Source: Rhodococcus qingshengii JCM 15477 (GTDB taxonomy: Bacteria > Actinomycetota > Actinomycetes > Mycobacteriales > Mycobacteriaceae). From it: a stretch of 64,000 nucleotides of DNA. The stretch's first letter is position 1. Every line of letters starts with the position of its first letter. Position numbers and translations under genes: made by a program. The notes under the pieces were generated by a model. The model did not search any database and had not been told where the DNA came from. It saw nothing but the letters and a program-made list of their open reading frames with translations. Shown here piece after piece: positions 34,133 through 42,759 of the stretch. The stretch is from assembly GCF_023221595.1 (NCBI RefSeq), contig NZ_CP096563.1:1780501-1844500 (forward strand), written 5' to 3'.

Positions 34133-35212
34133 GTGGGAACCGAGCCGTCACTGACGACAGGAATGGGTACTGACATCGTGAGCACCGAAAAGACTGCTGC
34201 CGACGCAACCGCATCGAGCACCGTCGTTGCAGGCATCGACCTGGGCGACGAACAGCTCGCCGCAGTAGTGCGTGGTGGACTCTCCGATGTCGAGGAGTTG
34301 TTGGTCAGCGAGCTGTCCGACGGAGAAGACTTCCTCACCGAGGCCGCGCTGCATCTCGCGCGAGCTGGTGGAAAGCGCTTCCGTCCGTTGTTCACGATCC
34401 TGACCGCGCAACTCGGACCGGTGCCGAACGATCCGTCGATCATCACCGCAGCGACTGTCACCGAACTCGTTCACCTGGCGACGCTCTATCACGACGACGT
34501 CATGGACGAGGCGTCCATGCGGCGCGGAGCACCCAGCGCCAACGCCCGCTGGGGAAACAGTGTGGCGATCCTGGCCGGCGACTATCTGTTCGCGCACGCA
34601 TCACGACTGGTGTCGACGCTCGGACCCGAGGCCGTTCGGATCATCGCCGAAACATTCGCCGAACTGGTCACCGGCCAGATGCGCGAGACGATCGGTGTCA
34701 AGAAGGAGCAGGATCCGGTCGAGCACTACCTCAAGGTCGTGTGGGAGAAGACCGGTTCGCTGATCGCTGCTTCGGGACGCTTCGGCGGCACCTTCTCCGG
34801 CGCCGACGCAGCTCACATCGAGCGCCTCGAGCGCCTGGGTGACGCCGTCGGCACCGCGTTCCAGATCTCCGACGACATCATCGACATCTCGTCCGTCTCG
34901 GCGCAGTCCGGCAAGACTCCGGGCACCGACCTGCGCGAGGGTGTCCACACCCTGCCCGTCCTGTACGCGTTCCGCGAAGAAGGGGCCGACGCAGATCGCC
35001 TGCGGGAGCTGCTCGCGGGCCCGGTTACCGAAGATGCCCTGGTAGAAGAAGCTCTCGAACTGCTCGAGCGTTCGCCGGGCATGGTCAAGGCGAAGGCAAA
35101 GCTGGGCGAGTATGCCGTCGCGGCGAAAGCTCAGTTGGCTGAGCTCCCGCAGGGACCGGCCAACGAAGCGCTCGTGCGTCTCGTCGATTACACGATCGAA
35201 CGAGTCGGCTGA
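34133..35212 (+). CDS. grcC1: Polyprenyl diphosphate synthase (trans-type, menaquinone tail)
   Basis: About 359 residues. First Asp-rich motif DDVMDEASMRRG with preceding LVHLATLYH, second DDIIDISS, and GGKRFRPLFTIL. Trans-prenyltransferases of this group condense IPP units to the tail of menaquinone. The start is uncertain: GTG 34133 has TAGGTT (34120-34125) seven bases upstream, which fits a leaderless message; ATG 34163 and GTG 34178 are alternatives without convincing ribosome sites. Order menJ, this gene, htpX as in mycobacteria (Rv0561c-Rv0563). Confidence 0.9.
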   Translation: MGTEPSLTTGMGTDIVSTEKTAADATASSTVVAGIDLGDEQLAAVVRGGLSDVEELLVSELSDGEDFLTEAALHLARAGGKRFRPLFTILTAQLGPVPNDPSIITAATVTELVHLATLYHDDVMDEASMRRGAPSANARWGNSVAILAGDYLFAHASRLVSTLGPEAVRIIAETFAELVTGQMRETIGVKKEQDPVEHYLKVVWEKTGSLIAASGRFGGTFSGADAAHIERLERLGDAVGTAFQISDDIIDISSVSAQSGKTPGTDLREGVHTLPVLYAFREEGADADRLRELLAGPVTEDALVEEALELLERSPGMVKAKAKLGEYAVAAKAQLAELPQGPANEALVRLVDYTIERVG

Positions 35213-35263
35213 CACCTCGGCGAATCGGGGCTACCGGGTGGAAACCCCGACAGTCACTGGGTG

Positions 35264-35290
35264 GGAACCCTGATGACCCTGTCCTTCGTT
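35264..35290 (+). promoter_or_regulatory. SigH/SigE-type stress promoter upstream of htpX
   Basis: GGAACC at 35264-35269, an 18-bp spacer, then GTT at 35288-35290. The arrangement matches the ECF consensus GGAAC-N16-20-GTT of actinobacterial SigH/SigE-type factors. It lies about 65 bp before the htpX start, and a stress-controlled membrane protease is a sensible target. Only a motif match. Confidence 0.55.
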
Positions 35291-35356
35291 GACTGAACAG
35301 AACCGGTGCATACACCGGGGAGTTCGGGTGAGCCTTCGGCTCCAGCGAGGCAAGAG

Positions 35357-36229
35357 GTGAGCGGTTTGCACGGCTACGCGAACGGTGCGAAGACATTCGG
35401 CTTGTTGGTGGGGATGTCGGCGCTGATCGTCTTCATCGGCTCGCTGTTCAACAGCCCGTTCCTTCTGTGGGGATCCGTTCTGTTTGCCGTCGGCATGAAT
35501 GCCTACGTGTACTTCAACAGCGACAAGCTGGCGCTTCGATCGATGCGCGCCCAGCCCATCACCGAGGTCGAGGCACCGGCGATCTACCGGATCGTGCGCG
35601 AACTCGCCACGACGGCGCACCAACCGATGCCCAGGCTGTACATCAGCCCCACGAACGCCCCGAACGCGTTTGCCACCGGTCGTAGCCCTCGGCACGCCGC
35701 GGTGTGCGTGACCAGCGGCATCATGCAGATCCTGAACGAACGCGAACTGCGTGCCGTGCTCGGGCACGAACTCTCCCACGTCTACAACCGGGACATTTTG
35801 ATCTCGTCCGTGGCCGGCGCGATGGCCAGCGTCATCTCTGGCCTGGCCAACTTCGCGATGTACGCGAGCATCTTCGGCGGCCGAGGGAACGGGCAGGGAA
35901 GCAATCCGATCGCGCTGCTGCTCGTCTCCCTGCTGGGACCGATCGCGGCAACCGTGGTCAAGCTGGCCGTCTCGCGCTCTCGCGAGTACCAGGCGGATCA
36001 ATCAGGAGCCGAGCTCACCGGTGACCCGCTGGCGTTGGCGTCGGCGCTGCGCAAGCTCGAGTCTGGCGTCGCAGCCGCGCCGTTGCCGCCTGAGCCCAAG
36101 CTCGCGGCGCAGTCCCACCTGATGATCGCCAACCCCTTCAGAGCGGGGGACAAGGTCAGCAAGCTGTTCTCGACGCATCCGCCCATGGCGGACCGGATCG
36201 AGCGTTTGGAGAAGATGGCGGGGATGTAG
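35357..36229 (+). CDS. htpX: Membrane zinc metalloprotease HtpX
   Basis: 290 residues, M48B family. N-terminal helices (about 11-30 and 34-52), the zinc motif HELSH in [16 protein letters not shown] (about residues 135-150), further helices, and the third zinc ligand region [17 protein letters not shown]. HtpX degrades misfolded or damaged membrane proteins. GTG 35357 with GAGG seven bases upstream begins the conserved [10 protein letters not shown]; the longer frame from 35306 has no family similarity. An ECF-type promoter motif sits upstream. Confidence 0.95.
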   Translation: MSGLHGYANGAKTFGLLVGMSALIVFIGSLFNSPFLLWGSVLFAVGMNAYVYFNSDKLALRSMRAQPITEVEAPAIYRIVRELATTAHQPMPRLYISPTNAPNAFATGRSPRHAAVCVTSGIMQILNERELRAVLGHELSHVYNRDILISSVAGAMASVISGLANFAMYASIFGGRGNGQGSNPIALLLVSLLGPIAATVVKLAVSRSREYQADQSGAELTGDPLALASALRKLESGVAAAPLPPEPKLAAQSHLMIANPFRAGDKVSKLFSTHPPMADRIERLEKMAGM

Positions 36230-36298
36230 GGGCCTTCGGCCCCTGTGAGCCTTTCTGGTCGTCGGAACTACCAAAAAGGCGCACAGGGGCGCAGCCCC
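36228..36298. terminator. Overlapping hairpins between htpX and yajQ
   Basis: Three mutually exclusive stems: AGGGGCC/GGCCCCT with a TTC loop (36228-36244), CCCCTGTGAGCCTTTCTGG with CCAAAAAGGCGCACAGGGG (36240-36258 and 36271-36289, two mismatches), and GGGGC/GCCCC (36286-36298). The first overlaps the htpX stop codon. The site probably ends both convergent genes. Confidence 0.75.
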
Positions 36299-36300
36299 TA

Positions 36301-36792
36301 CTACCGGTAGTTCACGAACTGCAGGGCGATCCCGAAGTCCTCACCCTTGAGCAGGGAGATGACGCCCTGGAGGTCGTCGCGCTTCTTGCTGCTCACACGA
36401 AGTTCCTCACCCTGGATCTGCGCCTTGACGCCCTTGGGGCCCTCGTCGCGAATCTTCTTGGTGATCTTCTTCGCGTTCTCGCTGCTGATGCCCTGGACCA
36501 AGGTTCCGGACAGCTTGTAGATCTTTCCGGACTGCGCCGGCTCGCCGGCATCGAATGCCTTCAGCGAGATGTCGCGACGGATCAACTTCTCCTTGAACAC
36601 GTCGAGGGCGGCCAGCAGTCGCTCCTCGGTGTCGGCGTTCAACGTGATCGTCTCTTCACCAGACCACTCGATCGACGCTCCCGTGTTTCGGAAGTCGAAA
36701 CGCGTGGTCAACTCCTTGGCAGCCTGATGCAGGGCGTTGTCCACCTCTTGACGGTCAACCTTGCTCACCACGTCGAAGGACGAATCAGCCAC
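36301..36792 (-). CDS. YajQ family nucleotide-binding protein (Rv0566c-like)
   Basis: 163 residues. Two ferredoxin-like halves typical of Yaj[21 protein letters not shown] at the start and [20 protein letters not shown] later, ending with [17 protein letters not shown]. Some members bind c-di-GMP and act with transcription factors; others have been described as binding nucleic acids. GTG 36792 is preceded by GGGAG. No partner in an operon. Confidence 0.93.
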   Translation of the reverse strand: MADSSFDVVSKVDRQEVDNALHQAAKELTTRFDFRNTGASIEWSGEETITLNADTEERLLAALDVFKEKLIRRDISLKAFDAGEPAQSGKIYKLSGTLVQGISSENAKKITKKIRDEGPKGVKAQIQGEELRVSSKKRDDLQGVISLLKGEDFGIALQFVNYR

Positions 36793-37016
36793 TTCACACT
36801 CCCGCTTTCCGGTAGTTCACGAACATCGAGTTCCGCCCACCTTCCATACCGGTGGACACCTCGACGTTATCGGGTCGGCACCGCCCGTTACCACCCGGTT
36901 TGCAAAATGGGGGTGTGTTCGTTGTATTCTTCTCACCGCACCGAGGAAGCCGTTTTCGGCCGCCGCACGTCGCGATATACTTGCGAATGCGCCGGATCGA
37001 AGCCTGGTGCAAGCAC

Positions 37017-37099
37017 GGCAGATTGCCCGAGCGGCCAATGGGAGCGGACTGTAAATCCGTCGGCTTATGCCTACGTAGGTTCGAATCCTACATCTGCCA
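37017..37099 (+). tRNA. tRNA-Tyr (GTA)
   Basis: Acceptor arms GGCAGAT (37017-37023) and ATCTGCC (37092-37098), discriminator A. The anticodon stem GCGGA/TCCGT carries loop CTGTAAA with anticodon GTA at 37051-37053. Long variable arm GGCTTATGCCT region and T-loop GGTTCGAATCC as expected for a class II tRNA. CCA is not encoded. Confidence 0.95.
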
Positions 37100-37103
37100 C
37101 ACC

Positions 37104-37146
37104 AAGTCAGCCCCGATTCTCTTTACGAGAGTCGGGGCTGACTTTT
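37104..37146 (+). terminator. Intrinsic terminator after tRNA-Tyr
   Basis: AAGTCAGCCCCGATTCTC (37104-37121), loop TTTAC, GAGAGTCGGGGCTGACTT (37127-37144), running into TTTTTT. An 18-bp stem with one G-U pair plus a U-run is a textbook rho-independent terminator. Confidence 0.93.
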
Positions 37147-37339
37147 TTGTGCTTGTTCCGAGGTCGGGTGGGCGTTGGTGACGCCGGCGTCGGCTGCGGC
37201 TCAGGGGCCTCGGGAGTGCTTCTGGGGATGCCTTCGGGGGAGTGCGGGGTCAAGTTGGTTCCCGCAAAGCCCTCGCCAGCGGCCCCGATCGGTGCAACAA
37301 TGGGCTCCGGCACCATTTTTGCCCCGATGACCAGCGGAT

Positions 37340-37369
37340 TTGGTGCTGGCGCTCGTTCGTGTGTAATCT
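37340..37369 (+). promoter_or_regulatory. Promoter for tRNA-Thr/tRNA-Met/rpmG
   Basis: TTGGTG (37340-37345), 18-bp spacer, TAATCT (37364-37369), about 41 bp before tRNA-Thr. The close spacing of tRNA-Thr, tRNA-Met and rpmG suggests one transcript. Confidence 0.55.
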
Positions 37370-37410
37370 TTCGGAGGCTTCAAGAGAGCGGCAACGCGCT
37401 CCTGAGCCAC

Positions 37411-37483
37411 GCCCCCTTAGCTCAGTCGGTAGAGCGTTTCCATGGTAAGGAAAAGGTCAACGGTTCGATTCCGTTAGGGGGCT
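37411..37483 (+). tRNA. tRNA-Thr (GGT)
   Basis: Acceptor GCCCCCT (37411-37417) with AGGGGGC (37476-37482), discriminator T. Anticodon stem TTTCC/GGAAA, loop ATGGTAA, anticodon GGT at 37444-37446. T-arm GGTTCGATTCC present. Precedes tRNA-Met and rpmG as in mycobacteria. Confidence 0.95.
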
Positions 37484-37528
37484 CGCTGGATTGTGGTGCC
37501 GTGCTTTCCGCGCGACACTCGACACCGA

Positions 37529-37601
37529 GGCGGTGTAGCTCAGTTGGTAGAGCAAACGACTCATAATCGTTGCGTCGCCGGTTCAAGTCCGGTCACCGCT
37601 A
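37529..37601 (+). tRNA. tRNA-Met (CAT), elongator type
   Basis: Acceptor GGCGGTG (37529-37535) with CACCGCT (37594-37600), first pair G-U, discriminator A. Anticodon stem AACGA/TCGTT, loop CTCATAA, anticodon CAT at 37562-37564. The lack of the initiator GGG/CCC anticodon stem pairs marks it as elongator. Confidence 0.94.
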
Positions 37602-37662
37602 CACAATATGCATGATCCACCCTGATTGCTCGTAATCAGATACACCCGAAAGAAGGCATCCC

Positions 37663-37830
37663 GTGGCCTCCTCGACCGACGTTCGGCCCAAGATCACCTT
37701 GGCCTGCGAGGTATGCAAGCACCGCAACTACATCACCAAGAAGAATCGGCGCAACGACCCCGATCGCCTGGAGCTCAAGAAGTTCTGCCCCAACTGCGGA
37801 ACCCACCAGTCGCATCGCGAGTCGAAGTAG
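37663..37830 (+). CDS. rpmG: 50S ribosomal protein L33 RpmG
   Basis: 55 residues from GTG 37663 to TAG 37828-37830, with GAAAGAAGG upstream. Sequence starts [20 protein letters not shown] and ends THQSHRESK. Both zinc pairs are present (CEVC and CPNC), so this is the zinc-binding C+ form of L33. Too short to be noticed by length alone, but family match is complete. It follows tRNA-Thr and tRNA-Met and precedes hadA. Confidence 0.95.
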   Translation: MASSTDVRPKITLACEVCKHRNYITKKNRRNDPDRLELKKFCPNCGTHQSHRESK

Positions 37831-37916
37831 TAAGTCCTTAACAGGACGACGATTTTCGCGGAAGACCCTCTCTGGGCCTGCGTCTTCGGGTCCTAGCTAG
37901 AAGAGAGTCTCACCGC

Positions 37917-38471
37917 GTGACAGATTTGCAAGAGAACCAGGCAGCGGCCGAGGTCCCTACGGACCCGGCCGCTCATGCCGTCCAGATGGTCGGTCACCAC
38001 TATCGTGTCGAAGACTTCTACGAGGTCGGACGCGAGAAGGTGCGCGAGTTCGCTCGCGCCGTCCAGGACGCCCATCCCGCGCACTACGACGAGTCGGCAG
38101 CCAAGGGCCTCGGATACGACGGCCTGATCGCTCCCATCACGTTCGTCGCCATCGTGGGTGCCATTGCTCAGCGACGTCTGTTCGAAGAGATCGTCACAGG
38201 CTACGACTTGAGTCAGATTCTTCAGACCGATCAGCGCTTGGTGCTGCACAAGCCCATGCAGGTCGGTGACCGACTCTTCTGCGACGTCTTCCTGGATTCG
38301 TTCAGGCAGGCCGCAGGTAGCGACATCATCGTGACCAAGAACATCATCACCGATCAGAACGACGAAGCAGTCGTCACCACGTGGACGACGCTTGTTGCTC
38401 GAACGGGTGGGGAAGTGGACGAGAACATCGCCCACGCAGTCAAGGACGTGATGATGCATGTCGCTTCGTAA
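37917..38471 (+). CDS. hadA: (3R)-hydroxyacyl-ACP dehydratase subunit HadA
   Basis: 184 residues, hotdog fold. HadA is the non-catalytic, substrate-binding partner of HadB in FAS-II dehydration, used for mycolic-acid chain growth. Conserved HYRVEDFYEVGREKVREFAR and DGLIAPITFVAIV. GTG 37917 start; the last 14 bases overlap hadB, consistent with an obligate heterodimer. Confidence 0.92.
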   Translation: MTDLQENQAAAEVPTDPAAHAVQMVGHHYRVEDFYEVGREKVREFARAVQDAHPAHYDESAAKGLGYDGLIAPITFVAIVGAIAQRRLFEEIVTGYDLSQILQTDQRLVLHKPMQVGDRLFCDVFLDSFRQAAGSDIIVTKNIITDQNDEAVVTTWTTLVARTGGEVDENIAHAVKDVMMHVAS

Positions 38472-38883
38472 ATTTTCCGACGTGAGTGTCGGCGAACTTC
38501 TCCCCGAGAAGTCCGTCACCCTGACGCGTGGAAACCTCGCCAACTACGCGGGTGTTTCGGGAGATCCCAATCCGATTCACTTCAGTGACGAGGTCGCACG
38601 ACTTGCCGGCTTGCCGGACGTCGTCGCGCACGGCATGCTCTCCATGGGCATCGGTGCCGGCTACGTCACCGAATGGCTGGGAGATCCGGGCGCAGTGACC
38701 GAGTACAACGTACGGTTCACGAGCCCGGTGATCGTGGCAGCCGACAAGGCTGCCGAGATCGAGTTCACCGCCAAGGTGAAGTCGGTCGACGAAGAAAGCA
38801 AGACCGCAGTACTGGCAATTGTGGCCAAGTCCGAAGGTAAGAAGATCTTCGGTCGTGCCACTGCCACGGTCCGTCTAGCCTGA
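38458..38883 (+). CDS. hadB: (3R)-hydroxyacyl-ACP dehydratase subunit HadB
   Basis: 141 residues. The catalytic hydratase-2 motif is YAGVSGDPNPIHFSDEVAR (Asp and His, near residues 30-48), with VAHGMLSMGIGAGYVTEWLG following. It dehydrates 3-hydroxyacyl-ACP with HadA. In M. tuberculosis hadC comes next, before tRNA-Trp; here tRNA-Trp follows with only 173 bp between and no hadC. Confidence 0.94.
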   Translation: MSLRKFSDVSVGELLPEKSVTLTRGNLANYAGVSGDPNPIHFSDEVARLAGLPDVVAHGMLSMGIGAGYVTEWLGDPGAVTEYNVRFTSPVIVAADKAAEIEFTAKVKSVDEESKTAVLAIVAKSEGKKIFGRATATVRLA

Positions 38884-39056
38884 TCGCAGGGCGGATTGTG
38901 TTTGTTCCGGGGCTTTGAAGTACACTGAGATTTCTGGGATTCCTCAGCGCTGCGCGCTGCCCTGAATGTTGCAAGACATTCACCTCGGGTAGCGCGTATG
39001 TTGTGTGATCGCAGAACGGTTGATTCAGGCAGGGTCTACCTGTCGAGGTCAACCAA

Positions 39057-39129
<73 letters not shown>

Positions 39130-39160
39130 CCCCCGGATGCCAGCGACTGAGAGGAACGAC

Positions 39161-39664
39161 GTGAGCGAGGAGCGCGCCAAGCGCGACGCCGACACTTCGG
39201 ATGCGGAGACTTCACCGTCTGCCGATTCGACCGGTGTCGACGACACTGCAGCTGACGCGACTACGCGTTCCGATCTTTCGTTGGACAAGGACGGTGCCGA
39301 GAAGGCTCCCTCCGCATCCAGTGGGGTTTCCAACAAGCCGACCGGCAAGCGCGCTGCACGCGGCGCCTCGGTCAGCGCGTCCACCGTGAAGACTCCGGCC
39401 CGGACGGCATCCCGGACATCTTCGGCCAAGCCGACTGCAACGAACCCCGGTAAGAAGCCCAAGGCGAAGAAGGACAACATCTTCAAGCGCCTGCGCAAAT
39501 TCTTCCGCGAGGTCATCGCAGAACTCCGTAAGGTCATCTGGCCGAACCGCAAGCAGATGATCACCTACACCAGCGTCGTGCTGACGTTCGTGGTCTTCAT
39601 GGTCGCTTTCATCAGCGGCGTCGATATCGCTGTGATCAAGGGTGTCACCTGGCTGTTCGGCTGA
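39161..39664 (+). CDS. secE: Preprotein translocase subunit SecE
   Basis: 167 residues, long for SecE: about 105 N-terminal residues are Ser/Thr/Ala/Lys-rich and look disordered. The conserved part is the amphipathic helix FKRLRKFFREVIAELRKVIW followed by a single transmembrane segment (TSVVLTFVVFMVAFISGVDI). SecE clamps the SecY channel. GTG 39161 with GAGAGGA upstream; the open frame further left runs through tRNA-Trp. Confidence 0.95.
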   Translation: MSEERAKRDADTSDAETSPSADSTGVDDTAADATTRSDLSLDKDGAEKAPSASSGVSNKPTGKRAARGASVSASTVKTPARTASRTSSAKPTATNPGKKPKAKKDNIFKRLRKFFREVIAELRKVIWPNRKQMITYTSVVLTFVVFMVAFISGVDIAVIKGVTWLFG

Positions 39665-39748
39665 TCGCCGTAGCAGTCGGGCGTCTTTGCCTGCGAGCGC
39701 GACAAGACCCGACCCGGGTCCGAGTAACGAGAGGAAGCGAGTGCCCCA

Positions 39749-40585
39749 GTGAGCACCCCCGAGAACGACACGAATGAGGCTTTGGCCGAAGAGCGTGTTT
39801 CTGCCGAGGCGGCAGCCGAAGTAGACGTCGTGGTTGCCGAAGGCACCGATGCAGACGTTGCCGAAGGCACTGATGCAGACGCTGCAGCGACCGAGGACGT
39901 CATCTCCGACGATGCCGAGAACTCCGACGAGGCCGCTCCCGCCGCCGAGCTCGAGGTCGAGGATCCCGTTGCCGAACTCAAGGCTGCGCTGCGCCGCGCC
40001 CCGGGTGACTGGTACGTCATCCACTCGTACGCCGGTTACGAGAACAAGGTCAAGACCAACCTCGAGACTCGCGTTCAGAACCTCGATGTCGGCGACTACA
40101 TCTTCCAGGTGGAAGTTCCCACCGAAGAGGTCACCGAGATCAAGAACGGCCAGCGCAAGCAGGTCAACCGCAAGGTTCTGCCCGGATACATCCTCGTTCG
40201 CATGGAGCTCAACGACGAGTCGTGGGGCGCCGTGCGCAACACGCCTGGTGTCACCGGTTTTGTCGGTGCCACGTCGCGTCCCTCGCCGCTGACCCTCAAC
40301 GAGGTCGTCAAGTTCCTGCTCCCGCAGCAGGAGCAGAAGAAGCAGCAGGCTGCAGCGGCCGCCGTCGCAGCAGGCGAGGCACCGTCCGAGTCCTTCGGCA
40401 AGCCCCTCATCGAGGTCGACTTCGAGGTCGGCGAGTCGGTCACCGTCATGGACGGCCCGTTCGCAACCCTTCCGGCCAGCATCAGCGAGGTCAACGGCGA
40501 GCAGCAGAAGCTCAAGGTTCTCGTGTCGATCTTCGGTCGTGAAACCCCGGTTGAGCTCAACTTCAACCAGGTCGCGAAGATCTGA
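39749..40585 (+). CDS. nusG: Transcription termination/antitermination factor NusG
   Basis: 278 residues. The first 85 are acidic and Ala-rich (repeats of EGTDADVA), an extension common in actinobacteria. The NGN domain follows ([20 protein letters not shown] ... [16 protein letters not shown]), then a KOW domain at the end ([20 protein letters not shown]). It couples RNA polymerase with Rho or the ribosome. GTG 39749; AGAGGA lies 12-15 bases upstream. Confidence 0.95.
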   Translation: MSTPENDTNEALAEERVSAEAAAEVDVVVAEGTDADVAEGTDADAAATEDVISDDAENSDEAAPAAELEVEDPVAELKAALRRAPGDWYVIHSYAGYENKVKTNLETRVQNLDVGDYIFQVEVPTEEVTEIKNGQRKQVNRKVLPGYILVRMELNDESWGAVRNTPGVTGFVGATSRPSPLTLNEVVKFLLPQQEQKKQQAAAAAVAAGEAPSESFGKPLIEVDFEVGESVTVMDGPFATLPASISEVNGEQQKLKVLVSIFGRETPVELNFNQVAKI

Positions 40586-40651
40586 CCACCCCAAAACTTG
40601 CAATTTGTTCGACGCAAGACACACACCCAAGCTAGAAACTAGGAACTAGAG

Positions 40652-41086
40652 ATGCCCCCAAAGAAGAAGAAGCTCGCCGGGCTCATCAAGCTGCAGATCC
40701 AGGCAGGTCAGGCTAACCCTGCACCTCCCGTGGGTCCCGCGCTCGGTCAGCACGGCGTGAACATCATGGAGTTCTGCAAGGCCTACAACGCGGCGACTGA
40801 GTCCCAGCGCGGCAACGTTGTGCCGGTCGAGATCTCGGTCTACGAAGACCGGACCTTCGATTTCAAGCTGAAGACCCCTCCCGCCGCCAAGCTGCTCCTC
40901 AAGGCAGCCGGCGTCGCCAAGGGCTCCGGCGAACCGCACAAGACCAAGGTTGCCTCGGTGACCATGGATCAGGTGCGCGAAATCGCGAAGACCAAGGCTG
41001 AAGACCTCAATGCCAATGACATCGAGCAGGCCGCGAAGATCATCGCCGGCACCGCTCGTTCCATGGGCATCACGGTCCAGGGCTGA
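40652..41086 (+). CDS. rplK: 50S ribosomal protein L11
   Basis: 144 residues, full length. N-terminal domain [20 protein letters not shown] (GTPase-centre contact, target region of thiopeptides) and C-terminal rRNA-binding domain [20 protein letters not shown]. The proline-rich [20 protein letters not shown] is intact. Downstream of nusG and upstream of rplA in the usual order. Confidence 0.97.
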   Translation: MPPKKKKLAGLIKLQIQAGQANPAPPVGPALGQHGVNIMEFCKAYNAATESQRGNVVPVEISVYEDRTFDFKLKTPPAAKLLLKAAGVAKGSGEPHKTKVASVTMDQVREIAKTKAEDLNANDIEQAAKIIAGTARSMGITVQG

Positions 41087-41195
41087 TAGTCCGCTCCACA
41101 GCATTACGTGGGAGGGCCGGCCAGGCCCCGACCACAACTGAACCATTCACCACTGCACAGGTAATTCGCTGCAGTGACAAGTAAGGACAGAACAA

Positions 41196-41915
41196 ATGGC
41201 AAAGCGCAGCAAGGCGTACCTCGCCGCCGCTGAGAAGATCGACGCAGACAAGCTCTACAGCCCGCTTCAGGCTGCAAAGCTCGCCAAGGAGACGTCGTCC
41301 ACCAAGATGGATGCAACCGTTGAGGTTGCAGTTCGTCTGGGCGTCGACCCCCGTAAGGCTGACCAGATGGTCCGCGGAACGGTCAACCTGCCCCACGGCA
41401 CCGGTAAGACCGCTCGCGTCATCGTGTTCGCTGTTGGCGAGAAGGCAGCAGAAGCCGAGGCTGCAGGCGCTGACGTAGTCGGTGCAGAAGACCTGATCGA
41501 GCGCATCCAGGGTGGATGGGTCGATTTCGACGCCGCAATCGCGACTCCTGATCAGATGGCCAAGGTCGGCCGCATCGCCCGTGTCCTCGGACCGCGTGGC
41601 CTGATGCCGAACCCGAAGACGGGCACCGTCACGGCGGATGTCACCAAGGCTGTCAACGACATCAAGGGCGGAAAGATCAACTTCCGCGTCGACAAGCAGG
41701 CCAACCTGCACTTCGTCATCGGCAAGGCATCGTTCGACGATGAGAAGCTGGTGGAGAACTACGGCGCAGCCCTGGACGAGATCCTGCGTGCGAAGCCCTC
41801 GTCGGCCAAGGGCCGCTACGTGAAGAAGATCACGGTCTCGACCACCACCGGTCCGGGCATCCCGGTGGATCCGAACCGTACTCGCAACCTCCTCGAGGAT
41901 GCTGCAGACGCGTAA
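41196..41915 (+). CDS. rplA: 50S ribosomal protein L1
   Basis: 239 residues. Two-domain L1 with the signature region [20 protein letters not shown]. It binds 23S rRNA near the E site and, in many bacteria, its own mRNA. A 109-bp gap separates it from rplK, and a strong terminator follows, so rplJ-rplL are transcribed separately. Confidence 0.97.
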   Translation: MAKRSKAYLAAAEKIDADKLYSPLQAAKLAKETSSTKMDATVEVAVRLGVDPRKADQMVRGTVNLPHGTGKTARVIVFAVGEKAAEAEAAGADVVGAEDLIERIQGGWVDFDAAIATPDQMAKVGRIARVLGPRGLMPNPKTGTVTADVTKAVNDIKGGKINFRVDKQANLHFVIGKASFDDEKLVENYGAALDEILRAKPSSAKGRYVKKITVSTTTGPGIPVDPNRTRNLLEDAADA

Positions 41916-41932
41916 GCAGTCCGCATACGAAC

Positions 41933-41970
41933 AAGAAGGCCGGCAGGGATCACTCCCTGCCGGCCTTCTT
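41933..41970 (+). terminator. Intrinsic terminator after rplA
   Basis: AAGAAGGCCGGCAGGGA (41933-41949), loop TCAC, TCCCTGCCGGCCTTCTT (41954-41970). A perfect 17-bp stem with TT ends and a weak following U-tract. Confidence 0.88.
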
Positions 41971-41998
41971 GCCGTTTCGGGAGAGGGTGATCCCCGCC

Positions 41999-42060
41999 GG
42001 TGGTATCGGTCCATCGGTGGTATCGGTCCATCGGTGGTATCGATCTAACGGTGGCATCAT
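41999..42060. repeat. 17-bp tandem repeat array
   Basis: GGTGGTATCGGTCCATC at 41999-42015 and 42016-42032 (exact), then GGTGGTATCGATCTAAC at 42033-42049, and a partial GGTGGCATCAT from 42050. The array ends six bases before the ATG of the membrane/coiled-coil gene, so it covers its promoter or leader. Confidence 0.85.
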
Positions 42061-42066
42061 CGGGGT

Positions 42067-42759
42067 ATGCACGAAGCGTTCCAGTTCCTCGGAAACTTTT
42101 GGTGGCTGATCTTCGTTTTCGGCGGCACCATCGGTGGGGCGCTGAAAGGTGTCGCGGTTGCCAACGAAAGGCGGATCGAGCGCCGGCAAGAGCGCTTCCG
42201 GCTCAAGCAGCAGACCAAGGTCGCCATCGCGCAAGCCAACGCACAACATCACGCCGACGAAGAAACACAGCGCCGAGAGCTGGCCAAGGCAATCGAGCAG
42301 CACGATGCGGTCGACGCCCGATGGTTCTCGTACGAGCTCGATCCGGTCACACTGCTCGACACCCCGATGATGACGGACATGCGCGAGCCTTTGACCGCCG
42401 ATTTTCATCGAGCCAAATATCGTGCCGATCTGCTTCGCCCAGGCAATCCGGAGACGATGATCGGCAACCAGCAGGCACAAACCGAGTACCGCGAGGCGGT
42501 GCACGCTTACTCGATCGCCTTCGAAATCGCGGAAGCTGAGGCGAAGCGCCGCCGACGGAGCGGATTCACCCTCGACGAACAAGAACGCCTGGTAAGGGCG
42601 CAACGTCTGCTGCGACTGGCCATGGACGAGGGCGCGACGCCACAGGAACGTCAGAGTGCGTACCGGAAGGCCCACAAGGAACTCGATGGATTGCTGGTGT
42701 TGCCGGACCGAGCTCGGGCAGCAATCGAACACAAGATCGCCAGGGCTATCGGTGCTTGA
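42067..42759 (+). CDS. Membrane-anchored coiled-coil protein of unknown function
   Basis: 230 residues. One N-terminal helix (LGNFWWLIFVFGGTIGGALK, about 8-27) is followed by a long charged, Gln/Glu/Arg-rich region likely to form coiled coil (NERRIERRQERFRLKQQTK), then a helical domain rich in Ala/Glu/Arg to the end. No known domain recognised. It interrupts the ribosomal cluster between rplA and rplJ. It has tandem repeats in its upstream region and no clear Shine-Dalgarno. Codon use is like its neighbours, which argues against recent transfer. Confidence 0.7.
   Translation: MHEAFQFLGNFWWLIFVFGGTIGGALKGVAVANERRIERRQERFRLKQQTKVAIAQANAQHHADEETQRRELAKAIEQHDAVDARWFSYELDPVTLLDTPMMTDMREPLTADFHRAKYRADLLRPGNPETMIGNQQAQTEYREAVHAYSIAFEIAEAEAKRRRRSGFTLDEQERLVRAQRLLRLAMDEGATPQERQSAYRKAHKELDGLLVLPDRARAAIEHKIARAIGA

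Larger units (their letters stand above)
37100..37410 (+). other. Intergenic region between tRNA-Tyr and tRNA-Thr
   Basis: A 311-bp gap without a supported gene. It holds a strong terminator (37104-37146) at the left and a promoter for the tRNA-Thr transcript (37340-37369) at the right. The middle is GC-rich with no repeat or coding signal that I could support. Confidence 0.6.

Noticed and set aside
36727..37566. 279-codon frame running through tRNA-Tyr and tRNA-Thr
   Set aside because: It would translate tRNA genes and a terminator; no protein family match.
41999..42060. CRISPR array
   Set aside because: The repeats are directly adjacent without spacers and no cas gene is present.
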